This document shows, one piece after another, positions 20,508 to 32,955 of a stretch of DNA of 64,000 bases. The position numbers and the translations under genes were made by a program. Within the stretch, counting starts at the first letter, position 1, and each line of letters starts with the position of its first letter. Source of the stretch: Branchiostoma floridae (Eukaryota > Chordata > Leptocardii > Amphioxiformes > Branchiostomatidae); contig NC_049996.1 of the NCBI RefSeq assembly GCF_000003815.2, positions 15,293,637-15,357,636 on the forward strand. The letters run 5' to 3'. A model generated the notes under the pieces. It searched no databases. It saw nothing but the letters and a program-made list of their open reading frames with translations, and was not told where the DNA came from.

Positions 20508-21477
20508 CCACTCCTGACATGAACTCACCTGGGCGCATATATCACCCCGGCTTGTCCAAACAACCTTATCTTGACAGGCATTGTTGTCTCGCCGGAGAAA
20601 ATGCCCACCTGTATAGCACGGCCCCAGGTAGGTAAAGGGCAGCTTCCACCAGGCTTTTCTACGGGGGTACGGGAACCGTAGAATTCGGCAAAATAATCGG
20701 AGATTGGCCAGGGCCAGGGGAGTCAGTCCACGCTTAGGTTCATGTTTACCGTCTTAAGGCCGGTCAACTTCCCTGTCAAATTTTTCTCCCTATAATATAG
20801 CCAGTGTAGTCTGTCTGGTAGAGACTACCAACTCCTCTGGTAGCAAAACGCTTGCAAAGTATTCTCCCTATAATATATAACAGCCAGCGTAGTCAGTCTG
20901 GTGGAAACTAGCCCCAGGAAGGTACGGAAGTTGGGTGGGCAGGTATCCTTCTACACGGAACTATATCAGTTTTGTCTTGACTCAGTTCAACTTGAAAATG
21001 TTGAACTTGAACTATATTTCAGTTTATATGTTCGTATTCTATTTGTATGTATATATTGCTGAACTCCAGGAAGAACAGTAATTGTATTCACTCTTAGAAA
21101 TCTGAATAAACCAGACCAATATAATTGACTGCGCCAAAAACGAAGCTATCCTGTGTGCTATTTACAAGACTTGATTGTGATATAATTCTACCTCGATGTT
21201 CTCTCCCATACGCCGGTTAGGGAGTTCGGTGTTCAAAGTAGGTCATTCTTGGGCTGACTCCACGACATGTAACGAGCCTTAGCTTGGGAGTTTCAAGAGA
21301 AAGAAAATCAGGATCCAGAATTAATGTCCTTGAACATAGACTACGGCGTCGGTACTGGCTTTATCTATAAAAGCTAGGAAGAACTTATCATATAAGAAGG
21401 AAAGTAAAAAAAAGAAAATAAACAGAAATTGTATTTCTCGCATGCGCGCTCAGTCGCATTAATTCTGGGTGTAACAG

Positions 21478-21612
21478 TTATGTGTGCGTGTATGGTCTCT
21501 GTGTATGAATGCTGGTTTGAATGTGTGTGTGTGAATGTAGTTTTCTGCTTGTGTATATGTGTGTGAGTCTGTGTGTGTGAGAGTCTCTGTGTCTGTGTGC
21601 GCGCTATCTCGG
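21478..21612. repeat. GT-rich microsatellite region
   Basis: Imperfect GTGTGT and TGTGTCTG runs. They create cysteine-free His/Thr-rich frames on the - strand that are artefacts. Confidence 0.8.
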
Positions 21613-21619
21613 CACGGTT

Positions 21620-23690
21620 TGTGACAGTGCAGAAGATACCTTTATATATACCTTTATACCACATCCAGGATAGAAGGCTTCATCTGATGCCGTAACTTTT
21701 TGACGTAAATTTATGAGTTCGACGCCGTATTGCAGCAGTGTCGGTTGTCTGAAAACATTTGTGTTTTGACGAATGATAAATGAGAGCGGTGGTGTTTTGG
21801 GAATTTTCGCTCACCTATATGTGTGTGACCTGGTGCATGTGAAGGTCCATGCCACCTGTTTCTCCTGAGCCGTGCGGTGGGAGGGGAGAGGAGGAACCTT
21901 AAGTGGCGTTTGTCATTAATCACTCCCATTGTGTCTGTCGGGTGACAGGTAAATACGCCATGATCACCAAACACGTCGGGTAAGTCAACATCCCTGAAAA
22001 CAGGCGGGTGTGCTTTCCCAAACTTCCATCAATGCCCAGCCCTGCTTTTTTTTTTAGTATTTATAACTCTTTTAAGTTCTAAAGATCACGCGTCCATTGT
22101 TCAAACAATCCTGCGAACTTTGCCCAGGAAAACCGTCCGAACTGCAGCTGGAAACCTTTTCTCCCAGCTGTATCAAACAGAGACATACGGCTTGTTCGTT
22201 CTTGACACAGGTGTGACATCTCTAGTGGAAGAAATTTAGGACAGTCTAGAAAATTATCAGACTGTATGACTAAAAAATGTCTGGAAACGTAGGCAAGCCG
22301 GCAGATATAACACTAGTAGTAGAAACAATGAGATATGGGGATTTGAGTCGCTATGGAGACGGTTATGGTAACGGGTTCGGTTGTTTCTCCATGTTGACAT
22401 GTTTAGTCACTTGTCCTTACTCTAAACTGCCTGCCATGTTTGTACGCTGTCATTCCACGGGGGACATACCGTTGCCAGCGAGGTCGAGCCCCTTTCAGTC
22501 CTGTCATGGCGCCGAGACTCTATTCTCAACGCTCTATTTAGATGGGTACACAAGACCTTTCTGTCAGGACGGCAGAGAAACACATCAAGTCGTCATCGGT
22601 TTGTGATGGCCACCATTGTTCCCAGGGGATTCTGGGAAAACCACACGACAGTGATGGTTTACGGCACATTACACCGAACTGTCGTAAATAACGACGTCGA
22701 CGACATGTCCACTTTGCTCAACGTGTACAACCTGTTCGCGCGGTTTGCACTTGATTTAGTGCATTATCTCACAAGTTGTCACAAGTAAACACGACCAAGA
22801 ACCATAAAACCTTCCTTCAATTCTCCTGCATCAATTTAGCTGTCGTAAGGAACACTTCCAACGCGATTCGGTATGCCAGTGAATGGCCAACTACGCTGTT
22901 TGTGTTCTTCCAAGTACTTTGACTTCAAATGCCAAACATCACTCGCACATTCATAAGGACACCTTTTGACATGCCTTTATATGTCGTGTTGAGAGAACAA
23001 TCTACACGAAAGGTCAAATAGGGAAGGTCGAGTTTTGTTCTTAACTCTGTTGTAGAATTATATTGTGTGGCTAGAATAGCTGAGGAATGTTTCTTGATAA
23101 GGAAAAGATCGGAAATAAAAGAGAAACGAAAGATGTGACGTTTTTTGTTGTTCTCATTTTCAACCCATCTGATGCGTTATTCAAAATGGACAATTTGTCT
23201 TTGACTGTCAAATTTCATACATAGTTTTTTATGATATGGATAACGTTATAGCCGCTGGAAAAACAGAAATTAGAGATTGAAACATAAACGCATAATCAAC
23301 ATGCCAAAGGAGTTTGCTGGTCCAGGAGCTAACTCGTCTGGTATATTATCTGTCTATATTTGTCCGATTTCTATTATATTCGTACATGTAGATGTACCTG
23401 TGGAGCCTGGTAGAGGCTAATACTACCATACGGAACCCATACGGACTTGAATATATACGTACACGTGTGAGCCCCCTCAGTAGTGGATTGCCCAACTTTT
23501 TGGATGTAGATGGGGGTGGGTGGAGGGGTTGGTGACATTATCCGGTACAGATCTTAAGAAGCTGACATGTTTCCTCCAGGTGTGACGCCGTGGCTCCACC
23601 TGCTTGTTTACCCTACTCCCCGCCGTGAGCACTTACCTGGGAACAAACAAACAGGTGTGCAACAACACAGGTGAACATTCTGTTTACTCT
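21620..23690. other. Non-coding, no gene recognised
   Basis: Moderate GC content with no frame of recognised type. A GGTTATGGTAAC half X-box sits near 22,363. A truncated MITE ending GGAGCCTGGTAGAGGCTA lies at 23,310-23,430. Confidence 0.4.
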
Positions 23691-23735
23691 CCGAGCAGAG
23701 GTTAGGCTCAGGCTCTTTTTACCTCCATGAAAAAT
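23691..23735. repeat. Fragment of the CTCCAAGCAGAGG family
   Basis: ACTCTCCGAGCAGAGGTTAG followed by GCTCAGGCTC matches only the left end of the MITEs at 6,363 and 48,450. Confidence 0.55.
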
Positions 23736-23929
23736 ATGCTAGTATGTACAGGTTCAACTTCTTCTCGCTTAAACATTAGGACATAATAATGATCATAATA
23801 AAGAAATCATTCATTCATTCATTCATGGGGTATGGACCTTGCCCTCGTCATGGATAAGAGACAGCTCGCATGAAAATGCTGGTGCATAGAAACGCTTTGT
23901 GACACCCCCCTTTCCGACCATTATACGGC

Positions 23930-24130
23930 GCTTTTTGGCCCATCATATATGTGAATTGAGAATAGAGAATGGAGGAGACGCAGAGGGAGACCATGTACCA
24001 GGTGGAGAGATAGTAACCTGCAGAAACACCTAGGCCCCTCCTGGCCACTGACTGCAAGATGCAGAAGAGTCTGGAGTAGTTCAAGGGAGGGGTTCCTCAA
24101 AGAGAGCGACAATACCCTGCCATGAGAGAG
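23930..24130 (+). repeat. Retroelement 3' end fragment
   Basis: The stretch ending CTGCAAGATGCAGAAGAGTC through GAGCGACAATACCCTGCCAT is repeated in reverse at 56,157-56,230. Broken frames in it resemble the tail of a degenerate retrotransposon ORF, but the class cannot be set. Confidence 0.45.
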
Positions 24131-24134
24131 AGCG

Positions 24135-25360
24135 ACATATGTGAATATGACAAATATAGAAAAGACAAAGCTTCATGGCATCCACACATTTTGGCATTGT
24201 CATCGTGCATTCCATGACATGATGAACTCGACCCACGCAGCTGTGATCATAGTTCACACTTTTTTCTCTCTCGCCACTTTCCTACTGATTTTCAAAAGTG
24301 ACGTCGACTGGAAAGTAATGATCGCAATGGTTTTAAAATTGTTGGATATTGATAAAAATTCTTCATACTATGTAATTGCGTCCAGGAATTTGAGTTTTGC
24401 ACCTTATTTTTGTGTGAGTCCGAGAACTTACTGACCTCTCGCAATTTATCACCCTTATCCCTTCCCCATATCAAAGTGCATCTCGTACTAAACGTCAACA
24501 CTGTTGGTCTTACATCCGTCCATATCTCATTAATTCTGCACAACATTTGTCTACCAATTAATGGACTATTCAATAATCAATTCAGTGCGTGTACTTTTCC
24601 CTTCGTGAAGACAAACATCGAACTTGCCATGATAAATGACGTTGACATTGCCTCACACAAAGACCACATTTATAAGAGCCGGACAGCGCTCTTGAGTTGC
24701 GTGTGTATCCTATTCTACTCCAAGGCCATCAGGTTTAATTGGTGTTTTCCACTTGATAATTAAGTTTTCTATTCTATACAAACCAGTTACCGTGTTGTAA
24801 TGTTCGTTTATAGATAGGTTAATGCTTTTCTGGAACAAAGAGCTTTACGTAATGTATTTGGCCATCTTTTGTTTAAAGCGTGTTTTTTGTAGTACCTTTT
24901 CGTCTGACACGTTTCGTAAACATTGTCTTCACCTTAAGATAAACCGATTTAACATCACCGCACAAAATCCCGACAAGATTTCCTGTTTGCGTCTGCTGGT
25001 AATTTATTCCCTCCCTGACGGGTTCATGATTTGAACAGCTTAGTACGTCCACGTTAATTATACAAACTGTTGACAATTCTACAATCACAGCTCAATCATA
25101 TACAGCACAAATATTGGTCCTTTCATTAGGGCAGTGTAGCCCGAACAGGACAAAGTTTGGGGAACGAAATTCCTGACCGTTCACCGCGTTGGAATTGTGT
25201 CTTTACTGTCAAATCTGTCCGCGACGACCACTCAACCTGTCTTTTATCAGAACCGATAAAATTCGTGTATGTAGACAGGTGGTCACTTAAAGTTGGACAT
25301 GATTCTTAATGCTTTTGTCAGTGGGGAAAATTATATACACATTTATAAATGTGGGTTCAC
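24135..25360. other. Non-coding, repeat-poor AT-rich stretch
   Basis: No MITE or tandem structure seen. Two overlapping ORFs of about 100 codons on + have no family resemblance. Confidence 0.4.
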
Positions 25361-25367
25361 TCGTGCG

Positions 25368-25612
25368 TAGATATTCCGTATGAGGTCCGTATGGAAGTCC
25401 TAGCCTCTAATCGGCTCCACGGGTCAGTTGAAAAATATTAGAAATTAGACAAATATAACCAGATAACACGCCAGAGGAGTTAGCTGGGTCGCAAACCATA
25501 CTCCTCAGTCATCTAACTCCTCTGGCATGTTATGTGTCTAAATTTGTCCAATTTCTGCTATTTTCCCAGCGACCTATGGAGGCTAAGAATTCCATACGGA
25601 CCTCATACGGAC
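25368..25612. mobile_element. Nested palindromic MITEs
   Basis: Outer arms CCGTATGAGGTCCGTATGGA and TCCATACGGACCTCATACGG surround an inner element with TAGCCTCTAATCGGCTCC and ATGGAGGCTA ends. A further AACTCCTCTGG palindrome lies inside. Confidence 0.7.
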
Positions 25613-25817
25613 TTAAATATATACGCACGTGTGAATCCGGCTTAGGGACCACCATTGGCCAGGTCAGGTGGTCCTTATGCCTACTTAGACAGACATAGAC
25701 TTGGAGGCTCCCACGTTATGTGACTTATGAGGCAGCTAGAGAAGTCCAACACGTTAACGATCTGTGATCGTAAAATAATAGCTTCATTGCTCAATAATTG
25801 TATACAACATAATAATG

Positions 25818-25972
25818 ACTGGATCAATCCCAAAACCCCGCGGCCCCCTGTTCGACTATGGTTCTATTTCGAACACCTCCGTCAAAAATAGTAAAAATTT
25901 CTGTCCCGGTGTCCGAAATAGAATAGGGGGTTCTATTTGTTCGATATGGCGTTCGACAGAATCGGTCCATTG
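25818..25972. repeat. GATCCCAAAACCCCG element, deleted copy
   Basis: Homologous to 29,457-29,622 (TCGAACACCTCCGTCAAAAA, then TTCTATTTGTTCGATATGGC and ATCGGTCCATTGGA) but lacking the inner return arm. Confidence 0.7.
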
Positions 25973-26198
25973 GACAACAGGCCGCAAGTATATTTTCCCG
26001 CGTATGTCAAGCTGACGGGGGTCAGACATGGTTTGTTCAACTTCATATTCGACCGTCCAAACAGGAATTTGTTACCGTAGCGACCGGTGTAACATTGTGA
26101 TTTTTACAGCTGTACGCCGTCCAAACACGGCCATCGGCGGCGCAGACAATGTGTGTGTACAGGTCAAGCTGTCAAAACTACGCTGTGGTAACATTTCT

Positions 26199-26240
26199 TA
26201 CTCTCCAAGCAGAGGTTAGGCTCCGGCTGTTTGGAGAGTA
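26199..26240. mobile_element. 42-bp minimal MITE with 8-bp TSD
   Basis: It begins TACTCTCCAAGCAGAGG and ends TTTGGAGAGTA. A perfect 8-bp duplication ACATTTCT lies at 26191-26198 and 26241-26248. It is the internally deleted form of the family at 6,363, 48,450 and 55,480. Confidence 0.75.
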
Positions 26241-26255
26241 ACATTTCTAAAGTGT

Positions 26256-26284
26256 GTGTGCGCGCGCGTGTGTGTCTGTGTGTG
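26256..26284. repeat. GT/GC microsatellite
   Basis: Short (GT)n with GCGCGC interruption. Confidence 0.8.
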
Positions 26285-26819
26285 AGGGGGGTGGGGGTGG
26301 TTCTTGCATTGAAATGTTGCAATGATACAAAAATAGGACAAGGGATAGCTTAGAGCCAGTTGTACGTTTCTGTACCATGGATACTTAATTTCCATATCGA
26401 ACCCTTTTTCCAAAAACTGTCGGTCAGTTGTACATTTCGGTACCACCTTACGGTACCATGGGAACGATTAACTAGTTGTAGATTTGTCCAAAGAGGTTAT
26501 AGATTATAATATATAGAATAACGTTATAGTTATAGATTATAACCTCCTTGATCTAATCAGCATCGCTTTATTTTCCGTAAGCGGACATTGCAGAGAATAA
26601 CACCATGACTGTTGTGTTGCAGAATCGGAGTACAGTTGGAATGAAAGCAGAGTTGAACGTCCGCTTTCTTACCACATCGTAAGTATTATTCGCCTTCGAC
26701 AAAAGGACTCGACTCTGCACCAGTAGAATCACCGTACATTGTTCGTCTGGTGGAACAGGAACATGGCGAGCGCAGTCAGCTGAGAAACCACAACATGTTT
26801 TACATGCCCACCTCGGTAC

Positions 26820-26917
26820 TTTACCTGCCACACACTCACCTGTGGTCTTAAGGGGACAAACCGCGGCTTTACCTGCCACACACTCACCTGTGGTCTTAAG
26901 GGACAAACCGCAGCACG
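26820..26917. repeat. 49-bp tandem duplication
   Basis: The unit TTTACCTGCCACACACTCAC, then CTGTGGTCTTAAGG, is present twice with a 49-bp step. Read on the - strand it gives repeated KTTGECVAGK within a cysteine-rich frame (26,568-27,005) that has no ATG start and no known family. Confidence 0.8.
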
Positions 26918-27027
26918 TTTTAGTGAAGCAGGTGTCAATATAGGTATCAAGAACATCCCCACCGACCACTTTTATCTGTTTTCGTTTTACTCCAGTCTGT
27001 CCTATCAAGTGATCGTTATATATAATA

Positions 27028-27047
27028 CCATATTTTCTTTTTCTTTT

Positions 27048-27114
<67 letters not shown>

Positions 27115-27250
27115 CTCTCTCTTTCTTTCTCTCTTTCTTTCTTTCTCTTTCTTTTTCTGTTTCTTTCTTTCTTTCTATCTTTCTTTCTATCTTTCTTTGT
27201 TTCTTTCTTTCTCTCTTTCTTTCTTTCTTTCTTTTGTTTGTTTCTTTTTT
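27028..27250. repeat. (TTTC)n microsatellite
   Basis: About 220 bp of TTTC units with TCTC and TATC interruptions. The long Ser/Phe- and Lys/Arg-rich frames over it are artefacts. Confidence 0.95.
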
Positions 27251-29450
27251 ATTTCCTTCTTCCCTTCTCTTTTCTCGTTTTTCATCTCCCATTATTCGTT
27301 CTGTCCTCTTGCTTCATAAATTTCTGCGAAGTGAGCGGTCTTTTGGACACCCTGAATGGGGTAAAATCACAACCACCAACCAGACACGCCCACCAGAAAA
27401 TATACAATACGCCCTAGTAGAGCATCATTAGTACAGCATGTGATCTCAACCTGGAGTTCAACCCTAGAGTTCAATAGAAAATGTTTCACACAATGTTATT
27501 GACTGAGGTCAATTTTTGTGGTTTATCACAGGAACCTTGTGGTTGGATATGACAATTAAAGGCATGGGCATAGAAATAACCCATACATGATACACGGGGA
27601 AAAACAAACACGTGTCTCCTGCCGTTATCCTTTTCGTTGTATGACGAGTATCATCATCATCATTCTCGCCGCATGTCAGTCTTCGCTGAGACGAGTGTAT
27701 AGTTGTATCACAATATCTGGTGCTTCAGTTTTATCACTTCAATGATACATTCGTAAAGAAATACACGTGAATTGTTTACCGTGGCTTTCGCAGGTGCAAA
27801 GTTGTATCGTTCCGTTACCCATCAGGCGCATCACCACCCCCTCCCCCCTTGTACACGCACACACACAAATCACACAAGGGAAACTACCCAGAACGCTAGA
27901 CGTCACAGGTCCCGCCACCATGACTGACTCCGCCCTTTCAGCTTCAACCATGAAGCAAGGCAACGGAAAACAATCCGCAGGAGAGAGGCTATTAGTGCTT
28001 GTATAATGGATCTGTTGAAAGCCAATCAAAGGTTTTACGGAAGGCGATACCATGTAAGAGCCACCGTTTGGCAATGTTGTTGGCACAACGGCCAATAGAG
28101 CTAACATGTAGTAAAACAAAACCCTTTTAGAAACGACAGCGGGGTTATGTTACAGGGCGATGTACGATCTTGGAGGGGCAGGTGCTCAACCATACTCGAC
28201 TCTACTCGCTGACACAACGTCGGGGTCACATCGGACAATTTCGGATGAAATCGACAAAAATCGGTCACTTTCGTGTGACGGAATTAAAGATGGCGTCACG
28301 GATTAGATTAGAAGATGACCGGTCAGGAGATCAACTTAGGATCATCTTGTTGACAGTTTTTAGTTACAGATTCCATCACTGGTGGTCTATACAGTCATGC
28401 TACTTGCTGTAGGATAATATGTATAATATGATACATATCAACAATAATATAAACAATGACATTGTTCATGAATGGTCACAACTCCTTATTCCATACAGTA
28501 GCAGTATAAGATATTGGACTATTGCGGTTCACATTGGGTCATTGGGTTCTTGTGTGAATGGCTACATCAACAAGGTATAATACGTACGTTATGTATCTAC
28601 TAGTACTGTTAGCTTGAGTGAAATACCCAATGATGAATCAATATTACATCTAGCCTCTAGAACACACTTACGGGAACGTATCCGTTCAAGGGAGAGGGCG
28701 GACAAATTAGAAGACAAATTTAAAAAAGCCTTTCTTTTACAGACATCGCCAGAAATTTTCACAGATTCACGCATCATAGCTCCATTTACGCCCATGGCAT
28801 CATAGCTGCCAACAAGAACATGACAAAGTGGAGAGAGTTGAAGAAAGACTGATTACAGCTGCAGGGTGTCCAGACCACTGCAGCAGCAGAATACAGTATA
28901 CCACTACTATAGCTGCCAACAAGGCACACCTGCAAGGCTTCAAAGTCTTGTATCTGACTGAAAAATGTTTGCAAGTTTGGCACTCAATTAGAAGATGTCT
29001 GCTGTGAAATATTAGAACACCACATCCTTACCAGAAATCATGTCTTGCTGAAATACTAGAGTCATGAGATATGATTCATAATAATCTTACATTCTGATAT
29101 TCTTCTTACAGTAATAATTATTTTCAGAAACCCTTGTAATACGAAATGCTAATTATCTAACTTGTAACTGTAGCCGAATGTTGATAGCACAAAGGCTGTG
29201 ATTGGTTGCAAGTCGATAGTACAAAGGCTGTGATTGGTTGTGAGTCAGACTGTGTCCTGGGTGCAAAGACACCTGCTCTAGGACTTACACAGCCTTAAAC
29301 AACAGTCTTAAACCCGCGGTTTAACGTCTGTCACCCCCGTAACAAAAATGTTGGCGTCCAATTTCATTGACGTCACCTCACAAGTCAAACAGACCGCTGA
29401 AAAAGCCCGAGTAGAATGTATCGCTTATTCTGCGACCGCGCCTTGCCTGA
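27250..29450. other. Mostly non-coding, one exon-like stretch
   Basis: At 28,605-28,803 an open stretch reads SEIPNDESILHLASRTHLRE, then RIRSRERADKLEDKFKKAF, a charged helical composition. It has no family match and no convincing splice sites. The rest shows no gene. A short duplication of ACAAAGGCTGTGATTGGTTG lies at about 29,190-29,240. Confidence 0.35.
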
Positions 29451-29456
29451 CTCGTA

Positions 29457-29622
29457 TGGACCGATCCCAAAACCCCGCCCCTGTTCGATCATGGTTCTAT
29501 TTCGAACACCTCCGTCAAAAATAGCCACATTTCTGTCCTGCTGTGGCAGTTTTTGACGGAGGTGTTCGAAAGAGAATAAGGGGTTCTATTTGTTCGATAT
29601 GGCGTTTGACAGGATCGGTCCA
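29457..29622. mobile_element. MITE with TGGACCGATCC ends
   Basis: Termini are TGGACCGATCC and GGATCGGTCCA. Inner arms are TTCGAACACCTCCGTCAAAA and TTTTGACGGAGGTGTTCGAA. This is the complete form of the copy at 25,818. Confidence 0.75.
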
Positions 29623-29639
29623 TTGGAGCACAGCCAACA

Positions 29640-30720
29640 CGTACCTTACATCAGTATGCGTTCTGAACAGCTGTGTGTGCTTTCTGAGATTGAATATTCC
29701 GGTTGCCTCGCGCGCCCTTTCGCCACAACAGTCATAGACCTATTGGATTGAGCTTTATACGCGTTACCTCATTTAAAATCAGGTACAGGCGTTTATTAGG
29801 CATACTTAAAACTCCTGCTTGAGTATTACGTTTCTATCAGTGAGATTTGTTACCTGGGAGGCACAGACGGCGTGTGGCGATGGCGGGATAAATATTTACT
29901 TATTTCTGACGTGATATAATTATACCAAATCAAACAAGCGAAGCGTTTGTCTTTCTGCGTTCACACAAGAAATATATTATGTGTGCAAATATCTATCATG
30001 ACAAGCGAGTGATATCATAGGATTACAACAAAATGATGTGTAACAAAATGTCTTCCTCAAATGTTCGGTAACAAGGCACGCCGTATCTCTGCCGTTTACC
30101 AAGCTGTGTTGTGGGTCTGCCTCCGAGCTGTGTGTTTTTAAAGCTCTCCGTCGAGAAAACGTAATCAGGCGGAAACGTCAAAACAAACAAGTGTCGGATC
30201 AGACTTGTTCTCGCGTGTTGTTCCGACAAACTCCGGCGTGTTGTGTGTTCCGCTAATTGGCTTGATGTTCTGTCCCACGCCAGTACGGGCGACAAACTCA
30301 CCCGGGATTTGAGTTGTGTATCTCCGTCTAGTTGAAATTCAAACGGAATATTTATCCACACATTGCATCATGTACGGAACATATTGAAGGGCGTTGGCAG
30401 ATCTCCGAGCAAATCTTGGTGTTTTTTGTGGCATTTGATATCTTTGGTAACAATACAGGAGACGATCGAGTGTTTATTCCGTACTAAAAAGACGTACTAG
30501 AAATACCTCAAAAACACATGTAAACCACAGAAATTGAGACATATATAAGCTATCTGCTTGGAGATGGGATGCCAGCAAATGCGATAAATGAACATCGTTC
30601 TACTATACTGTGGTCATGGAGAACTCGCCAAGCAGATGTTAGATAAACAGGCTCCTGTTTGTTTTGGGACGCCTTTTTATGGATTTTGTTGGCTATTCTG
30701 ATTTGTCCGATTTTTCTTTG
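29640..30720. other. Non-coding, no gene recognised
   Basis: No repeats or genes recognised. One 112-codon - strand frame (30,023-30,361) has no family resemblance. Confidence 0.4.
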
Positions 30721-30723
30721 GTG

Positions 30724-30724
<1 letters not shown>

Positions 30725-30777
<53 letters not shown>
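30725..30777. repeat. (TA)n microsatellite
   Basis: About 26 uninterrupted TA units. Confidence 0.97.
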
Positions 30778-30779
<2 letters not shown>

Positions 30780-30781
<2 letters not shown>

Positions 30782-31875
30782 CAAGAAAAAATTACTAAAA
30801 AGGCCGACAATATACTTCGAAAGACGTCGAAAACAATCATTCTCAGAAAAAAAAATCCAGAGGCTAACCTCAGCCCAAAGAGAAGTCTAAGAATTCGGAA
30901 CTGTTTAGAAAGTAAGGCCTCTAATAAATGTTTTGTCAAATATTCTACCAAATATATGACTTCGGATATGCTCAATTCAGTCGGAATGCTGCAACCCCTT
31001 CCTATACTGTTCGATATATATATATCTATGGTTTATAAACAGTTAGCATTGGACGTAAGGTCTGCCATATGTAAAGCGTACATGCACCCTCTCCTTGCCG
31101 TTTGACTTTTTCGCATTCTTACATTGCTCTACATGACTACCACTTTGATATTTCATCTAACTTTATATAAAGTACTTTGTTCGTGCACACGTCCAAAACT
31201 TTGCAAGAGAAACTTCCAGAAGTTATCTGTTCGCCCACCACGTCCACGTCATAAAACGGGGGACAAGAAGACCACATTCGTCAACGTACCGTCGGATAAC
31301 CTTCAAAGCGTTTAGTTTGAAGATGAGTAAAAAGCAGTCTCTATCTGTGCCGTACGCGCCTCTTGGAACGTCAGTCAACATCCGGGGACTTTGCGGAGTA
31401 TCTCGGAAACTCGTTTCATCTGCGACAACCACAAAGGCATCAACGCACCGCTGAGAAACGCAGAGAAATAAATTTGAGTCCGACATGAAAAGATTCGGCT
31501 CCTATCTAAGACGACGGAGAGCGTTTGAAGTGCGGCTGAAATGACCAAAGGATTTGTGTGGAACCTCATCTTGGTCACAAAGTAGAAAGGAGATAACTAC
31601 GTGCGGTTCGATGCGGTCATTAGGATATCAAACTTCAAAGTGCATTCTGCAGCTTTCAATGAGTGGAAACATGTACGTAATATGTTTTGATATTTGACGC
31701 TTTTTATCTTGATACAACACAAATAAACCTTTGAATAGCAAAGGTTCAATGGTTTTGCCCCTTCAGTTACTAGTACTTGTTGTTTGTTCATTTCTTTTGT
31801 AGTATACTAAACTTGATATAGTTGATCACTTTCGATTTTCGCTAAAGATATGGACTTTTCTATCCTAACACAATC
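30780..31875. other. Non-coding, no gene recognised
   Basis: AT-rich. A lysine-rich open frame follows the TA run, without recognised domains or supported splice sites. Confidence 0.35.
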
Positions 31876-31879
31876 ACAC

Positions 31880-32093
31880 TAGTCTCTACCAGATCCGGCC
31901 TAACCGAATTGTAATAGGAGACTATGGCCATGTTAGGAATAAAAGCCTAGTAGGAGTTAATTACCCTAGGTGTGAACTGACCGGTCGGCGGATAGCTGGA
32001 TAGACTGCAGAAGACTGAAATCCAATGGCAACTTCTTTGTCCTTTCTTTCGCTAAATTCATCTTTCATCCAGCTGACACGTCCGCTTGGAGAC
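31880..32093. repeat. Dispersed repeat, copy 1 of 2
   Basis: AGTCTCTACCAGA, then TAGGAATAAAAGCCTAGTAG, GAGTTAATT, GTGAACTGAC and CATCCAGCTGACACGT match 34,679-34,903 over the whole length. Confidence 0.75.
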
Positions 32094-32429
32094 TACAATC
32101 ACACCATCACGGCAGAAGAAAATTCTACGGGCTTTCCACGCCATAGGGAAGTACACAAGTCCCTTGTAGCTGATTGGCCCATAATCTATCATTTGTAGAT
32201 TTGAATGATAACAACAACCATATGATGTGCAGGGTTGAAAATAGAAAAAGGGTGTGGACATTTCTAGAAATAACTAAAGAAAATAAAGGCAAAAGAGTAA
32301 CCCCCAAACTTCAACTAGCTTACTTTTCGTTTTCGTTCTTAATTGCACAACTTATTCTTTGAGTTCGGAATTTATTTTGGCATTCTGTGACATTAGTAAC
32401 CGTTTTCCGATATACTTCTCAAGTTATGG

Positions 32430-32900
32430 CATATATCTGCTCATTTTACAGCTGTTTTGTACCACAATGGCCGAAAACTTTTTGTTGGAAACGGATGAAA
32501 ATTGATGCACACATGGATGGCATCCACATGATCAAACGAACACGGCCTCAGATAGACCACGTTTTCCGACATGTTTTCAAGTCACGGCAAACTAGTCTAT
32601 GTGCTCCTTTTACAGCTGCTTTAAGGCAATGGCCGAAAACTTTTTGTTGGAAACGTATGAAAATTGATGCGCGCGCGGATGTCATCCACATGATCAAACG
32701 AACACGGCCTCAGATAGACCACGTTTTCCGACATGTTTTCAAGTCACGGCAAACTAGTCTATGTGCTCCTTTTACAGCTGCTTTAAGGCAATGGCCGAAA
32801 ACTTTTTGTTGGAAACGTATGAAAATTGATGCACACATGGATGGCATCCACATGATCAAACGAACCTGGCCCCAGATAGAGTACATGATAGCCAAACTGC
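32430..32900 (+). repeat. 162-bp tandem repeat that stays open
   Basis: Units of exactly 162 bp (54 codons) repeat about 2.7 times; the CGAAC anchor is at 32,537, 32,699 and 32,861. Because the unit is a multiple of three, one frame stays open across all copies. It repeats QWPKTFCWKRMKIDA and IHMIKRTRPQIDHV in a 182-codon frame (32,387-32,935). No family is recognised and the copies are nearly identical, so recent duplication explains the open frame without selection. Confidence 0.85.
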
Positions 32901-32955
32901 CACTTGACTGTCAGCAGAATGCATCATCACTATAAGTAATCCCCCATAGCGAGCC

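Larger units (their letters stand above)
18950..20900. repeat. Cluster of rearranged MITE fragments
   Basis: Recurring pieces are AACTCCTCTGGTGTGTTATC, TTGGCCAATTTCTACTAT, GGAGCCTGGTAGAGGCTA and AGTCTCTACCAGACTG, in both orientations (for example 18,955-19,130, 20,250-20,330 and 20,700-20,890). Matching pieces occur at 23,300-23,430, 25,400-25,585, 36,753-36,904 and 54,745-54,870. A short (TTATG) run lies at about 19,131-19,154. Confidence 0.65.

Noticed and set aside
27009-27431. Long Ser/Phe-rich and Lys/Arg-rich ORFs on opposite strands
   Set aside because: Both are translations of the (TTTC)n microsatellite.
28605-28805. Helical charged ORF as a real exon
   Set aside because: It is suggestive, but there is no family match and no partner exon. 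It is kept only as a note in the regional entry.
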